Part shown: positions 1-9,684 of the stretch, piece by piece
Layout: each line of letters starts with the position of its first letter
Position numbering within the stretch: position 1 is the first letter of the stretch
Assembly (NCBI GenBank): GCA_964637705.1
Contig: CAZWVM010000116.1
Span: 1 to 11,439, forward strand
Reading direction: 5' to 3'
Source of the DNA: CAZWVM01 sp964637705
GTDB taxonomy: Bacteria > UBA8481
Length of the DNA stretch: 11,439 bases
Notes under the pieces: generated by a model
The model's input: the letters and a program-made list of their open reading frames with translations, nothing else
Database searches by the model: none
What the model was told of the DNA's origin: nothing
Position numbers and translations under genes: made by a program

Positions 1-3000
1 CGCCGTCCTTGTAGCCGTTGTGGCGCGCGTAGTGGATGATGGCGATCGTGTCGTTCGCCTTCAGGTCGCTGCGGATGCTCGACAGCGGGATGCGCACTTC
101 GCCCCAGCCCGCGCCCCGATCCGTCAGGTAGACGCTGTAATCGGTTCCGCTCGAAAGCGTGGCCCCGATGTCCCAACCCGCCCCGTCCGAGACGTAGCGG
201 TTCCCGCCGGAAAACTCGCTGTTGCCGTAGTTGGCGAAGAGGTTCGTCCAGACGTCGCATCCATAGCCGTCGACGCGCGTTCCCTGGCTCGTCGTCTTCC
301 AGGGGTCGATCGGCGAACCCCAGGAACTCGTGTCGGTGATGACGAAACCGTAGTGCGCCGACTGCTCGCTGTTGGTCGGCTGGTCGATCTGGTAAGGGTC
401 ACCGAAGGCCTGCCATCCGATGTAGAGCCACTGGGCGTCGTTGGTGACGTAGACGTCGCGGGCCAGGCCTCCCGACGGCACCGACATCGGCGTCGGCGTC
501 GTGTCTCCCTCGCCCGGATTCGGCTGTTTGTTCATCGAACTCGTCGCGGAAGGCGTGGTGCCCCACTCCGGATCCTTCACGCCGTCGATGTTGGGACTGA
601 AGGAGGTGGGACCCGGCGCGGCCGGAGAGGTCCAGGTGCGCTTGGAGAGGAAGTAGGGCCGGCTGTTGGGGGTAATGCCAGGAACACGGGGATACTGGAG
701 GTAGGCGGCGAGGTCGGCGGAGGTGCCCCAGCGGTTGGTCTGGGGAAGCGAGGACCAGAGATACCCGCCGTTGTTCTCGTTGACGACGTAGAGAACGACC
801 CTGAAGTTCGTCGGATTGCCGATCAGGGTCCACGGGAACCTGAACTCGAGCTGGTATTGCCCCGTGTTCTTGTACTCGCTGCCGCCCGTCGCGGCGGCCA
901 CATACGTCCAGGCGGCGCCCGACCAGTAGTGGTGATTGAGGCCCGCCGAGAGATCCCGGTGGCGATACCAGACGACCGTGTCAGCGTTGAAGGGAAGCGT
1001 GTGGCTGCTGACCGGCGCGCCGAACTGCGGAGGGGCCCCGGAACCGGCGCCGATCGAGGTGTTGTCGATGGCGACGAAGATCACGTCCCCGGTCTCGAAG
1101 GCGTTGTCGCGCTTCCAGGCGACGTAGGCGTAGGTCGAGTCCCACGTGAAATACCAGGCGTCGGAGTTGTTCGCCTCGAAACGCTCGCCGTTGTCCCAGT
1201 CGCTCAGGTTTCCGTCCACGGCGATGATGGTGGAGATCTGGAAGCGCCAGGTATCAGAGAAAGGACTCTCGTCGCCGGTCGCGTCCTTGGCCTTGACGCG
1301 CCAGTAATACCAGATGTTGGCTTGCAGGGTCGTCGTGCAGGTGAAGGAGGTCGCGGATCCGCGCCAGCCGATCTCCAGGGGGAAGTTGGTCGAATCGGCG
1401 AGATCCGGCCGGGTTCCGATCTCGAAGTAGTAGTTCACGACGGAATCGGCGGGGTCTCCGGGGACGGCGGCGGACCACTCGATGGTCGGCCGCCGCGACG
1501 CGACGTTCGTCTGGCCGTCACCGGGCGAGACAGGCGAGGCCGGGGCCGCGGGCACGGAGGTCGTGTCGAATAGCGTGAGCCCGCTGTCGGTGCCCCAGGG
1601 GAAGTTCTTGCCGTTCTGCTGGTTGTCGAAGTTCGCCCATACGGTCGCCGGCGCTGAGACGGCATAGATCCAGAAGTTGCATGAATCCATCGGCCTGAGG
1701 ATGCCGAGGACCGAACGCGGGATGCCGACCACGATGGTGTCCGTGCTCCCGACTCCGCCGTCATAGTTGAAGTAGGACGAGCAGGAGGCGCTGACGTTCG
1801 TGTAGGCGGGCCAACCGCCGGCCGTTCCCGCGATCTGCCGGCATACGGTCGAGAAGGTCAGCGAGATCGCGACATCGGGCCGGAAGGTGTTGCCCCAGTA
1901 ACCGCGCCCGGCGATGGTGTCGGTGGGCAAGGCGCCGCTCGCGACGCCCGGGTTCGTGTCCACGAGGATCACGTAGCTGTCGCCGTCGTTCGTCCCCCCC
2001 GTGAATGCGGCGTAGATGTTGTCCGTATCCCATGTGAGGTAGGCGGAGGCACCCCCGGTCGTGCGTACCTTCTCCGCGATGGAGAACTGGGGCCCGCCGC
2101 CGTATCGCGCAAAGACGCCGGTGGGGGGGTAGACCCGGTGATAGGTCTTCGTCGGGGGCTGGACCACGTAGGAGTAGTTGGAGCCGGCATTGTTGTTGCC
2201 GGCGAGCGTCACGAGGTTGCGGTCGATGTCGTTGGTGTAGGACCGGTAGGTCGCGGCGTTCACCGTCGAGGTGATGACGTAGTAGGTGACCTTGGTGCCG
2301 CAGGCGAAGGCCGGGATCGTGGCCTTGTACTGCGAACCCGCGACCTGGCTCGCCGTCACGACGTAGCGCGTGTCCCAGGCATCGACCGTGTAGACGAGGA
2401 GCACGTTCTCCTGGGCGCACGTGGCCGCGGAGAGATTGATCGTGACGTCGATCGGGGAGACATTCGTGGTGTCGGTGATGGAAGCGACGCTGGAGATCGT
2501 GACCGGGTTCGCCGATGTCGCGAGAATCGCCATGGTCGTCGTGTCATAGCCGTTATCGTAGAAGCGATAGGTGTAATACCAGCCGTTGTTGATACCCGAG
2601 ACGGCCATGTTGTCACGCGGATCGCTCGTGTCGAAAATAGCCGGGAAGGGGGTGTTCACGGAAACGGCATCGGCAACCCCGTTTCCGCTGTGTGTCGCGC
2701 ACCACTGGTTGAACCAGGCCCAGTTCATCAGCTTGAATTCGTCGTTCGCCGCGTTGGTGCAGACGATCGTTGTCTCCCAGATCCTGTAATCGGGAAAATT
2801 CGTCGCTGCAGACACTTCACCACCGTAGGTCATGTTGTCGGGGTCCCCGCCCGGCCAACCGTTCTGCTCACCCTGCCAATCGAGGTCGTCGTCGAGCTTG
2901 GCTGCGGCGGGAAGGGCTTGGAAGACGACGAGAAGGAGCGCGAGAAAGACGAGGGCGATACACGAAGAGGAATTCGGGAGACTAAAACGATTTAGGAGAA

Positions 3001-3019
3001 CGGTATTTTTCGCCTTCAC
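1..3019 (-). CDS. Giant secreted multi-domain beta-sandwich protein, probable carbohydrate-binding (3' end outside window)
   Basis: The frame is open without a stop from a GTG at 3019 to the window edge (1006 codons), so the C-terminus is missing. GTG is chosen because GAAGG lies 8 nt upstream and it directly precedes a signal peptide: basic n-region (MKAK, later R11), hydrophobic core about residues 20-35, cleavage likely after ALPAAA (about 40). Visible modules: 41-165, a tryptophan-rich domain (DEFKLMNWAWFNQW, then GWYYTYRFYD) recalling SusE/SusF-type starch modules; 167-285, an Ig-like domain (YTVDAWDTRYVV, then GTKVTYYVITST); about 298-489, a DOMON/CBM9-like sandwich; about 497-594, a fibronectin type III domain; from about 602, a second sandwich opening VDGNLSDWDN; from about 811, a third opening IDGVKDPEWG. 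Cys87/Cys107 and Cys201/Cys240 pair within domains, fitting disulfides after export. A catalytic domain or anchor may follow beyond the window. It diverges from the amylase gene. Reading frame and export are clear; glycan binding is inferred from module types and neighbours. Confidence 0.85.
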   Translation of the reverse strand, partial: MKAKNTVLLNRFSLPNSSSCIALVFLALLLVVFQALPAAAKLDDDLDWQGEQNGWPGGDPDNMTYGGEVSAATNFPDYRIWETTIVCTNAANDEFKLMNWAWFNQWCATHSGNGVADAVSVNTPFPAIFDTSDPRDNMAVSGINNGWYYTYRFYDNGYDTTTMAILATSANPVTISSVASITDTTNVSPIDVTINLSAATCAQENVLLVYTVDAWDTRYVVTASQVAGSQYKATIPAFACGTKVTYYVITSTVNAATYRSYTNDIDRNLVTLAGNNNAGSNYSYVVQPPTKTYHRVYPPTGVFARYGGGPQFSIAEKVRTTGGASAYLTWDTDNIYAAFTGGTNDGDSYVILVDTNPGVASGALPTDTIAGRGYWGNTFRPDVAISLTFSTVCRQIAGTAGGWPAYTNVSASCSSYFNYDGGVGSTDTIVVGIPRSVLGILRPMDSCNFWIYAVSAPATVWANFDNQQNGKNFPWGTDSGLTLFDTTSVPAAPASPVSPGDGQTNVASRRPTIEWSAAVPGDPADSVVNYYFEIGTRPDLADSTNFPLEIGWRGSATSFTCTTTLQANIWYYWRVKAKDATGDESPFSDTWRFQISTIIAVDGNLSDWDNGERFEANNSDAWYFTWDSTYAYVAWKRDNAFETGDVIFVAIDNTSIGAGSGAPPQFGAPVSSHTLPFNADTVVWYRHRDLSAGLNHHYWSGAAWTYVAAATGGSEYKNTGQYQLEFRFPWTLIGNPTNFRVVLYVVNENNGGYLWSSLPQTNRWGTSADLAAYLQYPRVPGITPNSRPYFLSKRTWTSPAAPGPTSFSPNIDGVKDPEWGTTPSATSSMNKQPNPGEGDTTPTPMSVPSGGLARDVYVTNDAQWLYIGWQAFGDPYQIDQPTNSEQSAHYGFVITDTSSWGSPIDPWKTTSQGTRVDGYGCDVWTNLFANYGNSEFSGGNRYVSDGAGWDIGATLSSGTDYSVYLTDRGAGWGEVRIPLSSIRSDLKANDTIAIIHYARHNGYKDG

Positions 3020-3027
3020 TCTGAGAA

Positions 3028-3032
3028 CCTTC
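3028..3032 (-). promoter_or_regulatory. Ribosome binding site deciding the GTG start of the modular protein
   Basis: GAAGG on the minus strand sits 8 nt before the GTG at 3019. No ATG lies in frame between here and the hydrophobic core of the signal peptide, so this site supports the GTG start. Confidence 0.55.
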
Positions 3033-3040
3033 GCTTGTGC

Positions 3041-3070
3041 AGTATATCAGCTTTACGCTAAATTTTGCAA
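3041..3070 (-). promoter_or_regulatory. Candidate sigma70-type promoter for the modular protein gene
   Basis: Reading leftward, TTGCAA (3070-3065) and TATACT (3046-3041) are separated by 18 nt, close to the bacterial -35/-10 consensus. Transcription would start near 3034 and give a short leader of about 15 nt before the GTG. The surrounding region is clearly AT-richer than the rest of the window. Seen by eye only; promoter consensus in this lineage is not known. Confidence 0.4.
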
Positions 3071-3080
3071 AGCTTTGTAA
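3065..3080. promoter_or_regulatory. 16-bp near-perfect palindrome in the divergent intergenic region, possible operator
   Basis: TTGCAAAGCTTTGTAA is an inverted repeat with 7 of 8 base pairs matching (arms TTGCAAAG and TTACAAAG). It covers the candidate -35 box of the leftward gene and lies about 80-95 bp before the start of the rightward amylase gene, a position from which one regulator could control both. Size, symmetry and AAAG/CTTT centre recall operators of LacI-type sugar regulators, though those usually have a central CG rather than GC. No regulator gene is in the window. No convincing rightward promoter was found in the rest of the 139-bp gap. Confidence 0.35.
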
Positions 3081-3158
3081 GCAATTTTACGAAGTTTGAT
3101 CCGTCCATATTTGGCGGTTGATTTCTCCGGGCCGCAGGGGTATGAATCTCGAAGAAAA

Positions 3159-5522
<2,364 letters not shown>

Positions 5523-5523
5523 A

Positions 5524-5541
5524 GGGGGCCTTTCAGCCCTT
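5524..5541. terminator. Weak hairpin between convergent genes, possible shared terminator
   Basis: GGGGGC (5524-5529), loop CTTTCA, then GCCCTT (5536-5541) can form a six-pair stem including two G-U pairs, followed by only a short T run. It spans the 10-bp gap between the two convergent stop codons and enters the end of the leftward GH13 gene. The position is right for a bidirectional terminator, but the stem is short and lacks a strong U tract. Confidence 0.25.
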
Positions 5542-6930
5542 TCGTGCCCGGGTCTTCCCCTTCGCGAAGAGCCACTCGCTGACGCGGCCCGCCGCGAGCC
5601 TCGTCGTGCGCGACGAGAACTCCAGGGGCAGGCTTGAACCCTTGCGCCGGATCGTGATCCTCCACTCGCCGGGCTCGAGCGTGAAGTCGAGGCGACCCTT
5701 TCTGACACGACAGGACTGGTATCCGTCGTTCACGGCGACGATCGAGCTCGTTCCGCCGCCGGATCGCTCGAAGACGAGCGTGCGGCTGCGATTGTCGGCG
5801 AAGAGCGGAGTGAAGCGGCCCGTCGCGAGGACGGCGTGCTCATGCCGGATCTTCGTAAGGAGTCTCACGTGGTCGAGGATGCCGCGGTCCCAGGAGGACT
5901 CGTCCCAGAGCATCGGCTTGCGCGACTCCAGCGATCCCCGACCCTCCAGCCCGATCTCGGCGCCGTGGTACAGGAGCGGCGAGCCGGGCAGGGTGAAGAG
6001 CAGGACGAAGGCGCGCAGGAGCCGGTCGCGACCCCAGAGCGAGATGAAGCGGTCGGTGTCGTGGTTCTCGAGGAAGGTCCACGAGAGGCCGAGGGCGCGC
6101 GCCGGGTAGGCGCCGATCCAGTTCGACAACCGCTCGAGGAGCGTCTCCGGGGAGCAATCCTCGCCGAAGAAGGCCCGGAAGTTGTCGCGGGGCTGGAAAT
6201 TCGTGACGGCGTCCGCGAGGTTCTTCTCGAAATAATGCGGGCAGAAGGTCCAGTCCTCGACGATGACCGGCCGCGGCGCGACGCGCTTCCTGAGCGCGCG
6301 CAGGAAGTCGTGCGGAAGGAGGTGGGCCGCGTCGAGACGCCACGCGTCCGCCTCGGGCCAGCGGTCGAGCGCGGCGATGAGCTTGCGGGCGACGAGCGGG
6401 TTCTGGGTGTCGAGCTTGGGGAGCGTTCCCCTGTTCATCCAGGTCATGGCCGTCCCGTCGGCCTTGAGGATGTAGTGCCTTCGTCGCTCCTCCGGGTCGC
6501 GATGCCACGGGTGATCGTTGCCGGTGTGATTGAGCACGCCGTCGAGGACCAGGAGCATCCCGTGATCGCGCAGGGCCGCGGACAGCGAGACAAGGTCGCG
6601 CCTCGTCCCGAGGAGCGGATCGATGGAAAGGTAATCGGTCGTGTCGTAGCGGTGCGTGCTGCCCGCCTCGAAGATCGGCGTGAGGTAGACGACGGTCACA
6701 CCGAGGTCGGCGAGGTAGGGGAGGGACTGCCGGATCCCCTCGAGTGTTCCTCCATACCAGGTTCTCTGGCCCGACGGGTGGCCGCAGAGCACGGCGGGAT
6801 CGTCGGAGACCGAGCGCCCCTTGGGGACGCGGGGCAGGGGTTCGGAGCGCCGCCAGCGGTCGGGAAAGACCTGGTAGACGATCTCGCGGCCGGGGCGGAA
6901 GGGCCGCCAGGGGTGCCTCGGCTTCGCCAT
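5533..6930 (-). CDS. Cytoplasmic GH13 glycoside hydrolase, cyclomaltodextrinase/neopullulanase-like
   Basis: Predicted to hydrolyse maltodextrins or related alpha-glucans inside the cell; no signal peptide is present. The start at 6930 gives 465 residues and opens MAKPRHPWRP; GAGGG lies just upstream and the ATG is 10 nt after the protease stop. A longer upstream frame is rejected because it would run through the end of the protease gene in a low-quality composition. GH13 motifs: DGVLNHTG (D130, H135), LPKLD (170-174), AWRLDAAH with nucleophile D200, VEDWT with acid/base E225, and ENHD with D291. LPKLD resembles the MPKLN signature of subfamily GH13_20, but the N-terminal CBM34 domain usual there is absent. 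Motif III is unusual: the common Gly before Glu is Val, with Asp after it. A C-terminal beta domain and a basic tail close the protein. Last gene of the operon; exact substrate unknown. Confidence 0.92.
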   Translation of the reverse strand: MAKPRHPWRPFRPGREIVYQVFPDRWRRSEPLPRVPKGRSVSDDPAVLCGHPSGQRTWYGGTLEGIRQSLPYLADLGVTVVYLTPIFEAGSTHRYDTTDYLSIDPLLGTRRDLVSLSAALRDHGMLLVLDGVLNHTGNDHPWHRDPEERRRHYILKADGTAMTWMNRGTLPKLDTQNPLVARKLIAALDRWPEADAWRLDAAHLLPHDFLRALRKRVAPRPVIVEDWTFCPHYFEKNLADAVTNFQPRDNFRAFFGEDCSPETLLERLSNWIGAYPARALGLSWTFLENHDTDRFISLWGRDRLLRAFVLLFTLPGSPLLYHGAEIGLEGRGSLESRKPMLWDESSWDRGILDHVRLLTKIRHEHAVLATGRFTPLFADNRSRTLVFERSGGGTSSIVAVNDGYQSCRVRKGRLDFTLEPGEWRITIRRKGSSLPLEFSSRTTRLAAGRVSEWLFAKGKTRARKG

Positions 6931-6940
6931 GAGCCCTCGA

Positions 6941-9205
6941 TCAGCCGAGCGCGTAATAGAGGCGGACGAGGAGGCGGCCCGCACCGGAGTCCAGGAGGAG
7001 GTCGCGGAGTCGGCGAAGCCCGGCCAGGTCGATCCAGCGCTCCGCCGGGGCGAGCACGCAGACATTTTCCGTCGCGGGTCGCTGCGACGCGAGGATGGCC
7101 GCGAGCGGCGAGTAGGCCGTGAAGGGGTTGTCCGAGTAGGCGCGCGCGACCTCCGATGTGAAGCTCGAGTCCTGCGCCACGATGTAGATGTAGTAGGTGT
7201 CTCCGAAGGAGAGAAGCGGCGTGAGGTCCACGGCCTCCTGGCCGTCGTTCGAGAGCGACGAGGCGAGCAGCGTGCCGTCGTAGCCCCTCGAGTCGCGATC
7301 GGCGTAGACGCTGACGACGGCCGAGGAGGTCTCGTTCTGGACGGCGGTCCACTTGACGTTGACCCAGTCCTTCGCCGTCGAGGTCAGGCTCACGACGTTG
7401 ACCTCGAGCGCCGAGGGGAAGACGACGCGCTGGGTGCCGGAGAAACGCAGGGCGTCGATCGAGCCGCGGATCGACTTGGCGCCTCCCAGGGAGGTGGGAG
7501 TTCCCAGGTAGACGGTATCGGAGGGGGGCGGGCCGCCGGCGACGTTCCGCGAGGCCTCCGATTCGCCGTTGACGTAGAGGATCATGCCCCGGGGGCCGTA
7601 GGTGAGGGCGACGTGGTACCACTGGCCCGGGTTGAGGCGCGACCTCGAGGCGACGGTTCCCGATTCCGCCAGCGTGTATTGGAGACGGCTGTCGGAGAGG
7701 AGGACGAGTTCTAAGCTGCCCTGGGCGGCGGCGCCCGCGCCCTTTTGCGTCACGATGTACCGGGTCTCCGACGACTGGGTGCCCGAGTATTGGAAATAGA
7801 ACTCGATCGTGCCGGTGTCCCGGGAAACCGCGTTCGCGTATCCGGCGTAGACGTCGTCGCCGGTGAGGGCGAGGCAGCGCCGGTTCCGCCGTCCGCCCGC
7901 CGCGGTCGTGGCGGTGCGCACGTCGCCGGGTGAGGCCGAGAGGAAGGTGTCGCAGCGCACGGACGCGGTATCGTTGGCGAAGGGATAGAGCGTGGCGAGG
8001 AGCGAAGAGGAGAGCAGGTTGTTGAGGTCGAGCCGCCCCCACCCGGTTCCGTCGTCGTAGCCGGCGGGTCCGAGATCCTTCGCGGTGGCGACGAGCAGCG
8101 CGAGGAAGTTCGCGGGCGTGTATTCCGGGCGCAGGGCCTTGAGGATCGAGATCGCGCCGGAGACGAGCGGCGCGGCGAAGGAGGTGCCGCTCGAGGTCGC
8201 GGTCGTGGCGCCCGCCGAGAGCGTCACGACGTTCTCGCCGGGCGCGACGATGTCGACGCCGGTGAGCGCCGAGGGGGCACCGTAGGAGGAGGCGGAGTAG
8301 CGGGTGTCGCTCGAGTTCGAACCTCCGACACCCATCGCGAACCAGGAGTTCGCGGGGAAGGCGACGGGCGTGGCGGAGGCGCCGGAGTTGCCGGCCGCCG
8401 CGACGACCGGAATGTTGGCGTTGTAGGCGTAGAGCAGGGCGTTCTCGCCGACGTCGATCGTCGTCGTGGTGTCGGTGCCCAGGGAGAGGTTGATCACCGA
8501 GGCCCGGTGATCGACGGCCTTGCGGATCCCCGAGGCGATGGTCGTCCACGCGCCGTTTCCGTCCTCGCCGAGAGCCCGGATGAAGAGGACGCGGGCGTTC
8601 CAGTCGATGCCGGCCACGTCCGTGCCGTTGTTCGTGATCGCGGCGGCGGCGCCCGCCACCTGGGTCGCGTGCCCCGTGCCGGTGAGCCCTTCCGAGGGAT
8701 CCGCGTCGTCGTAGATCACGTCGATTCCCGGCGCGAAGACGACGCGCGCGGCGAGGTCGGCGTGCTGGGAGTCGCCGCCCGTGTCGACGACTGCGATCGT
8801 CTCCGAGGTCGCCCCCTTCGCGATGTCCCAGGCCTCGGTGCAGCGCATGATCGCGAGGTGATACTGGGACGAGAAGGAGGGATCGTTGGGAACGGTCGCG
8901 AAGGTCCGGCCGATGAAATTCACCTGGGCCGAGATGACGTCGCCCCGCCGCACGAGTTCGGCCACGGCCTGGTCGGACGTGAGCCCGGAGCGGACCTTCA
9001 GGACGCGGTAGCCGCCGTCGAGGGTCGCGAGCGTCGTGTAGCCGGAGGCGTTGAGCGCGGCGATGACCGAGGCGTCCTTCGGGAGGACGACGACCTGGTC
9101 GGCGCTGTAGGTGGCCGGCGGAGCGCTCTCGGCGCGCCAGGCGACGGCTGCGAAGAGCGCGAGGGCGAGGAGGACGAGCGAGGCGCGGAGGCGGAGACGG
9201 CTCAT
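6941..9205 (-). CDS. Secreted subtilisin-like S8 serine protease with LamG-type lectin domain and C-terminal sorting-like tail
   Basis: A 754-residue exported endopeptidase. In order: signal peptide (about 1-28, MSRLRLRAS then a long Leu/Ala core); S8 propeptide-like region (about 32-105); S8 catalytic domain (about 112-400) with Asp141 (VVDTGG), His179 (GTGHATQVAG, where the usual HGTHVAG reads HATQVAG), oxyanion Asn273 (AAAGNSG) and Ser342 (SGTSFAAP); LamG/concanavalin-like domain (about 440-592, GQWYHVALTYG, YVNGE, GSIDALRFSG); a fibronectin III-like segment (about 598-692); and a C-terminal tail from 716 resembling the CFI-box. The catalytic triad is complete. The ATG overlaps the stop of the lipoprotein gene (ATGA), and no Shine-Dalgarno is visible before it, so translation is probably coupled. 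A protease in an alpha-glucan operon may mature or shed neighbouring surface proteins (inference); degrading protein in starch-rich food particles is an alternative. Confidence 0.93.
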   Translation of the reverse strand: MSRLRLRASLVLLALALFAAVAWRAESAPPATYSADQVVVLPKDASVIAALNASGYTTLATLDGGYRVLKVRSGLTSDQAVAELVRRGDVISAQVNFIGRTFATVPNDPSFSSQYHLAIMRCTEAWDIAKGATSETIAVVDTGGDSQHADLAARVVFAPGIDVIYDDADPSEGLTGTGHATQVAGAAAAITNNGTDVAGIDWNARVLFIRALGEDGNGAWTTIASGIRKAVDHRASVINLSLGTDTTTTIDVGENALLYAYNANIPVVAAAGNSGASATPVAFPANSWFAMGVGGSNSSDTRYSASSYGAPSALTGVDIVAPGENVVTLSAGATTATSSGTSFAAPLVSGAISILKALRPEYTPANFLALLVATAKDLGPAGYDDGTGWGRLDLNNLLSSSLLATLYPFANDTASVRCDTFLSASPGDVRTATTAAGGRRNRRCLALTGDDVYAGYANAVSRDTGTIEFYFQYSGTQSSETRYIVTQKGAGAAAQGSLELVLLSDSRLQYTLAESGTVASRSRLNPGQWYHVALTYGPRGMILYVNGESEASRNVAGGPPPSDTVYLGTPTSLGGAKSIRGSIDALRFSGTQRVVFPSALEVNVVSLTSTAKDWVNVKWTAVQNETSSAVVSVYADRDSRGYDGTLLASSLSNDGQEAVDLTPLLSFGDTYYIYIVAQDSSFTSEVARAYSDNPFTAYSPLAAILASQRPATENVCVLAPAERWIDLAGLRRLRDLLLDSGAGRLLVRLYYALG
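6944..7060 (-). other. CFI-box-like C-terminal tail of the S8 protease
   Basis: Residues 716-754 of the protease: CVLAPA, then LRRLRDLLL, then GAGRLLVRLYYALG at the very end. This parallels the CFI-box C-terminal pattern known from many secreted proteins (CFIATA, an Arg/Leu/Asp helix with RLLR-FRD, PGR, VRLYY). CFIATA is replaced by CVLAPA, and the protein stops right after LYY instead of continuing into a further hydrophobic stretch. Family recalled from memory, not searched. Confidence 0.5.
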
Positions 9206-9684
9206 GGCGCGACGAGGATCGAGTTCTCGTTGCCCGAGGGATCGCGCTCGATCGAGCGGTTCGTCGGGTCCGTGATCCAGCGGTTGCCGCCGTCGAAGAC
9301 GATCTTGTAGATGTAGCGCTTTCCGTGCTCGAGGTAGACGTCGTCCGAGAGGTGGTCGTACTGCGGAAGGTTCACGTTCTCGCGGTAGGGGACCGTGACC
9401 TCCCAGATCCCGTCCGGCCTCTGCTTGTAGGGGATGTTGAAGCGGTCGCCCTTGCGGATGCGGCCGTTGTCGTTGGGGCCCCAGTGGTTGAAGTCGCCGG
9501 CGAGGTGGACCTCGGAGGCGGAGATCTCGTCGATGGTGAAGACGTAGCCCGTGCCGTCGCCGATCAGCTTGGGCGCCTCGAGACGCTCGCGGACGATGGA
9601 CTTGCAGGAGGCGAGCAGGAGAATGGCCACGGCGAAGAGTCGCAGGGCGCGGGTCAAGGCCGCGTCAGAACCGCGCATCGACAT
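9202..9684 (-). CDS. CBM48 glycogen-binding lipoprotein
   Basis: A 160-residue lipoprotein made almost only of one alpha-glucan-binding domain. The signal peptide ends in a lipobox (LLLASC, Cys27); Lys at +2 does not match the Asp inner-membrane retention signal known in E. coli, so an outer-membrane location is plausible. Residues about 47-158 form a CBM48/AMPK-beta-type domain: VHLAGDFNHWG (Trp68), GIWEVTVPY (Trp94), YIYKIVFDGGNRW (Trp136), DPTNR and a final NENSILV. The same landmarks occur in the CBM48 of the exported GH13 at 3159-5522. An insertion of roughly 20-25 residues (about 100-120) separates two strands relative to that copy. Start: GGAG lies 4 nt before the ATG at 9684; a second ATG at 9678 is possible. 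The start overlaps the barrel gene by 20 nt and the stop overlaps the protease start. No catalytic domain is present, so a binding role beside the barrel is likely. Confidence 0.9.
   Translation of the reverse strand: MSMRGSDAALTRALRLFAVAILLLASCKSIVRERLEAPKLIGDGTGYVFTIDEISASEVHLAGDFNHWGPNDNGRIRKGDRFNIPYKQRPDGIWEVTVPYRENVNLPQYDHLSDDVYLEHGKRYIYKIVFDGGNRWITDPTNRSIERDPSGNENSILVAP

Noticed and set aside
20..1573. 517-codon plus-strand open frame
   Set aside because: It lies antisense to the modular secreted protein, whose frame is continuous with a signal peptide and recognisable modules. The product is Arg/Val/Gly-rich low-complexity sequence.
6931..7065. Upstream extension of the leftward GH13 to 7065
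   Set aside because: It would read through the coding end of the protease in a Ser/Arg-rich frame; the ATG at 6930 has a GAGGG before it and begins the conserved GH13 N-terminus.
5836..7122. 428-codon plus-strand open frame
   Set aside because: Antisense to the leftward GH13 gene with its complete motif set; no domain recognised.
6696..8549. 617-codon minus-strand open frame overlapping the S8 protease and the GH13
   Set aside because: Same strand but a shifted frame, Arg-rich, crossing two genes with intact catalytic motifs.
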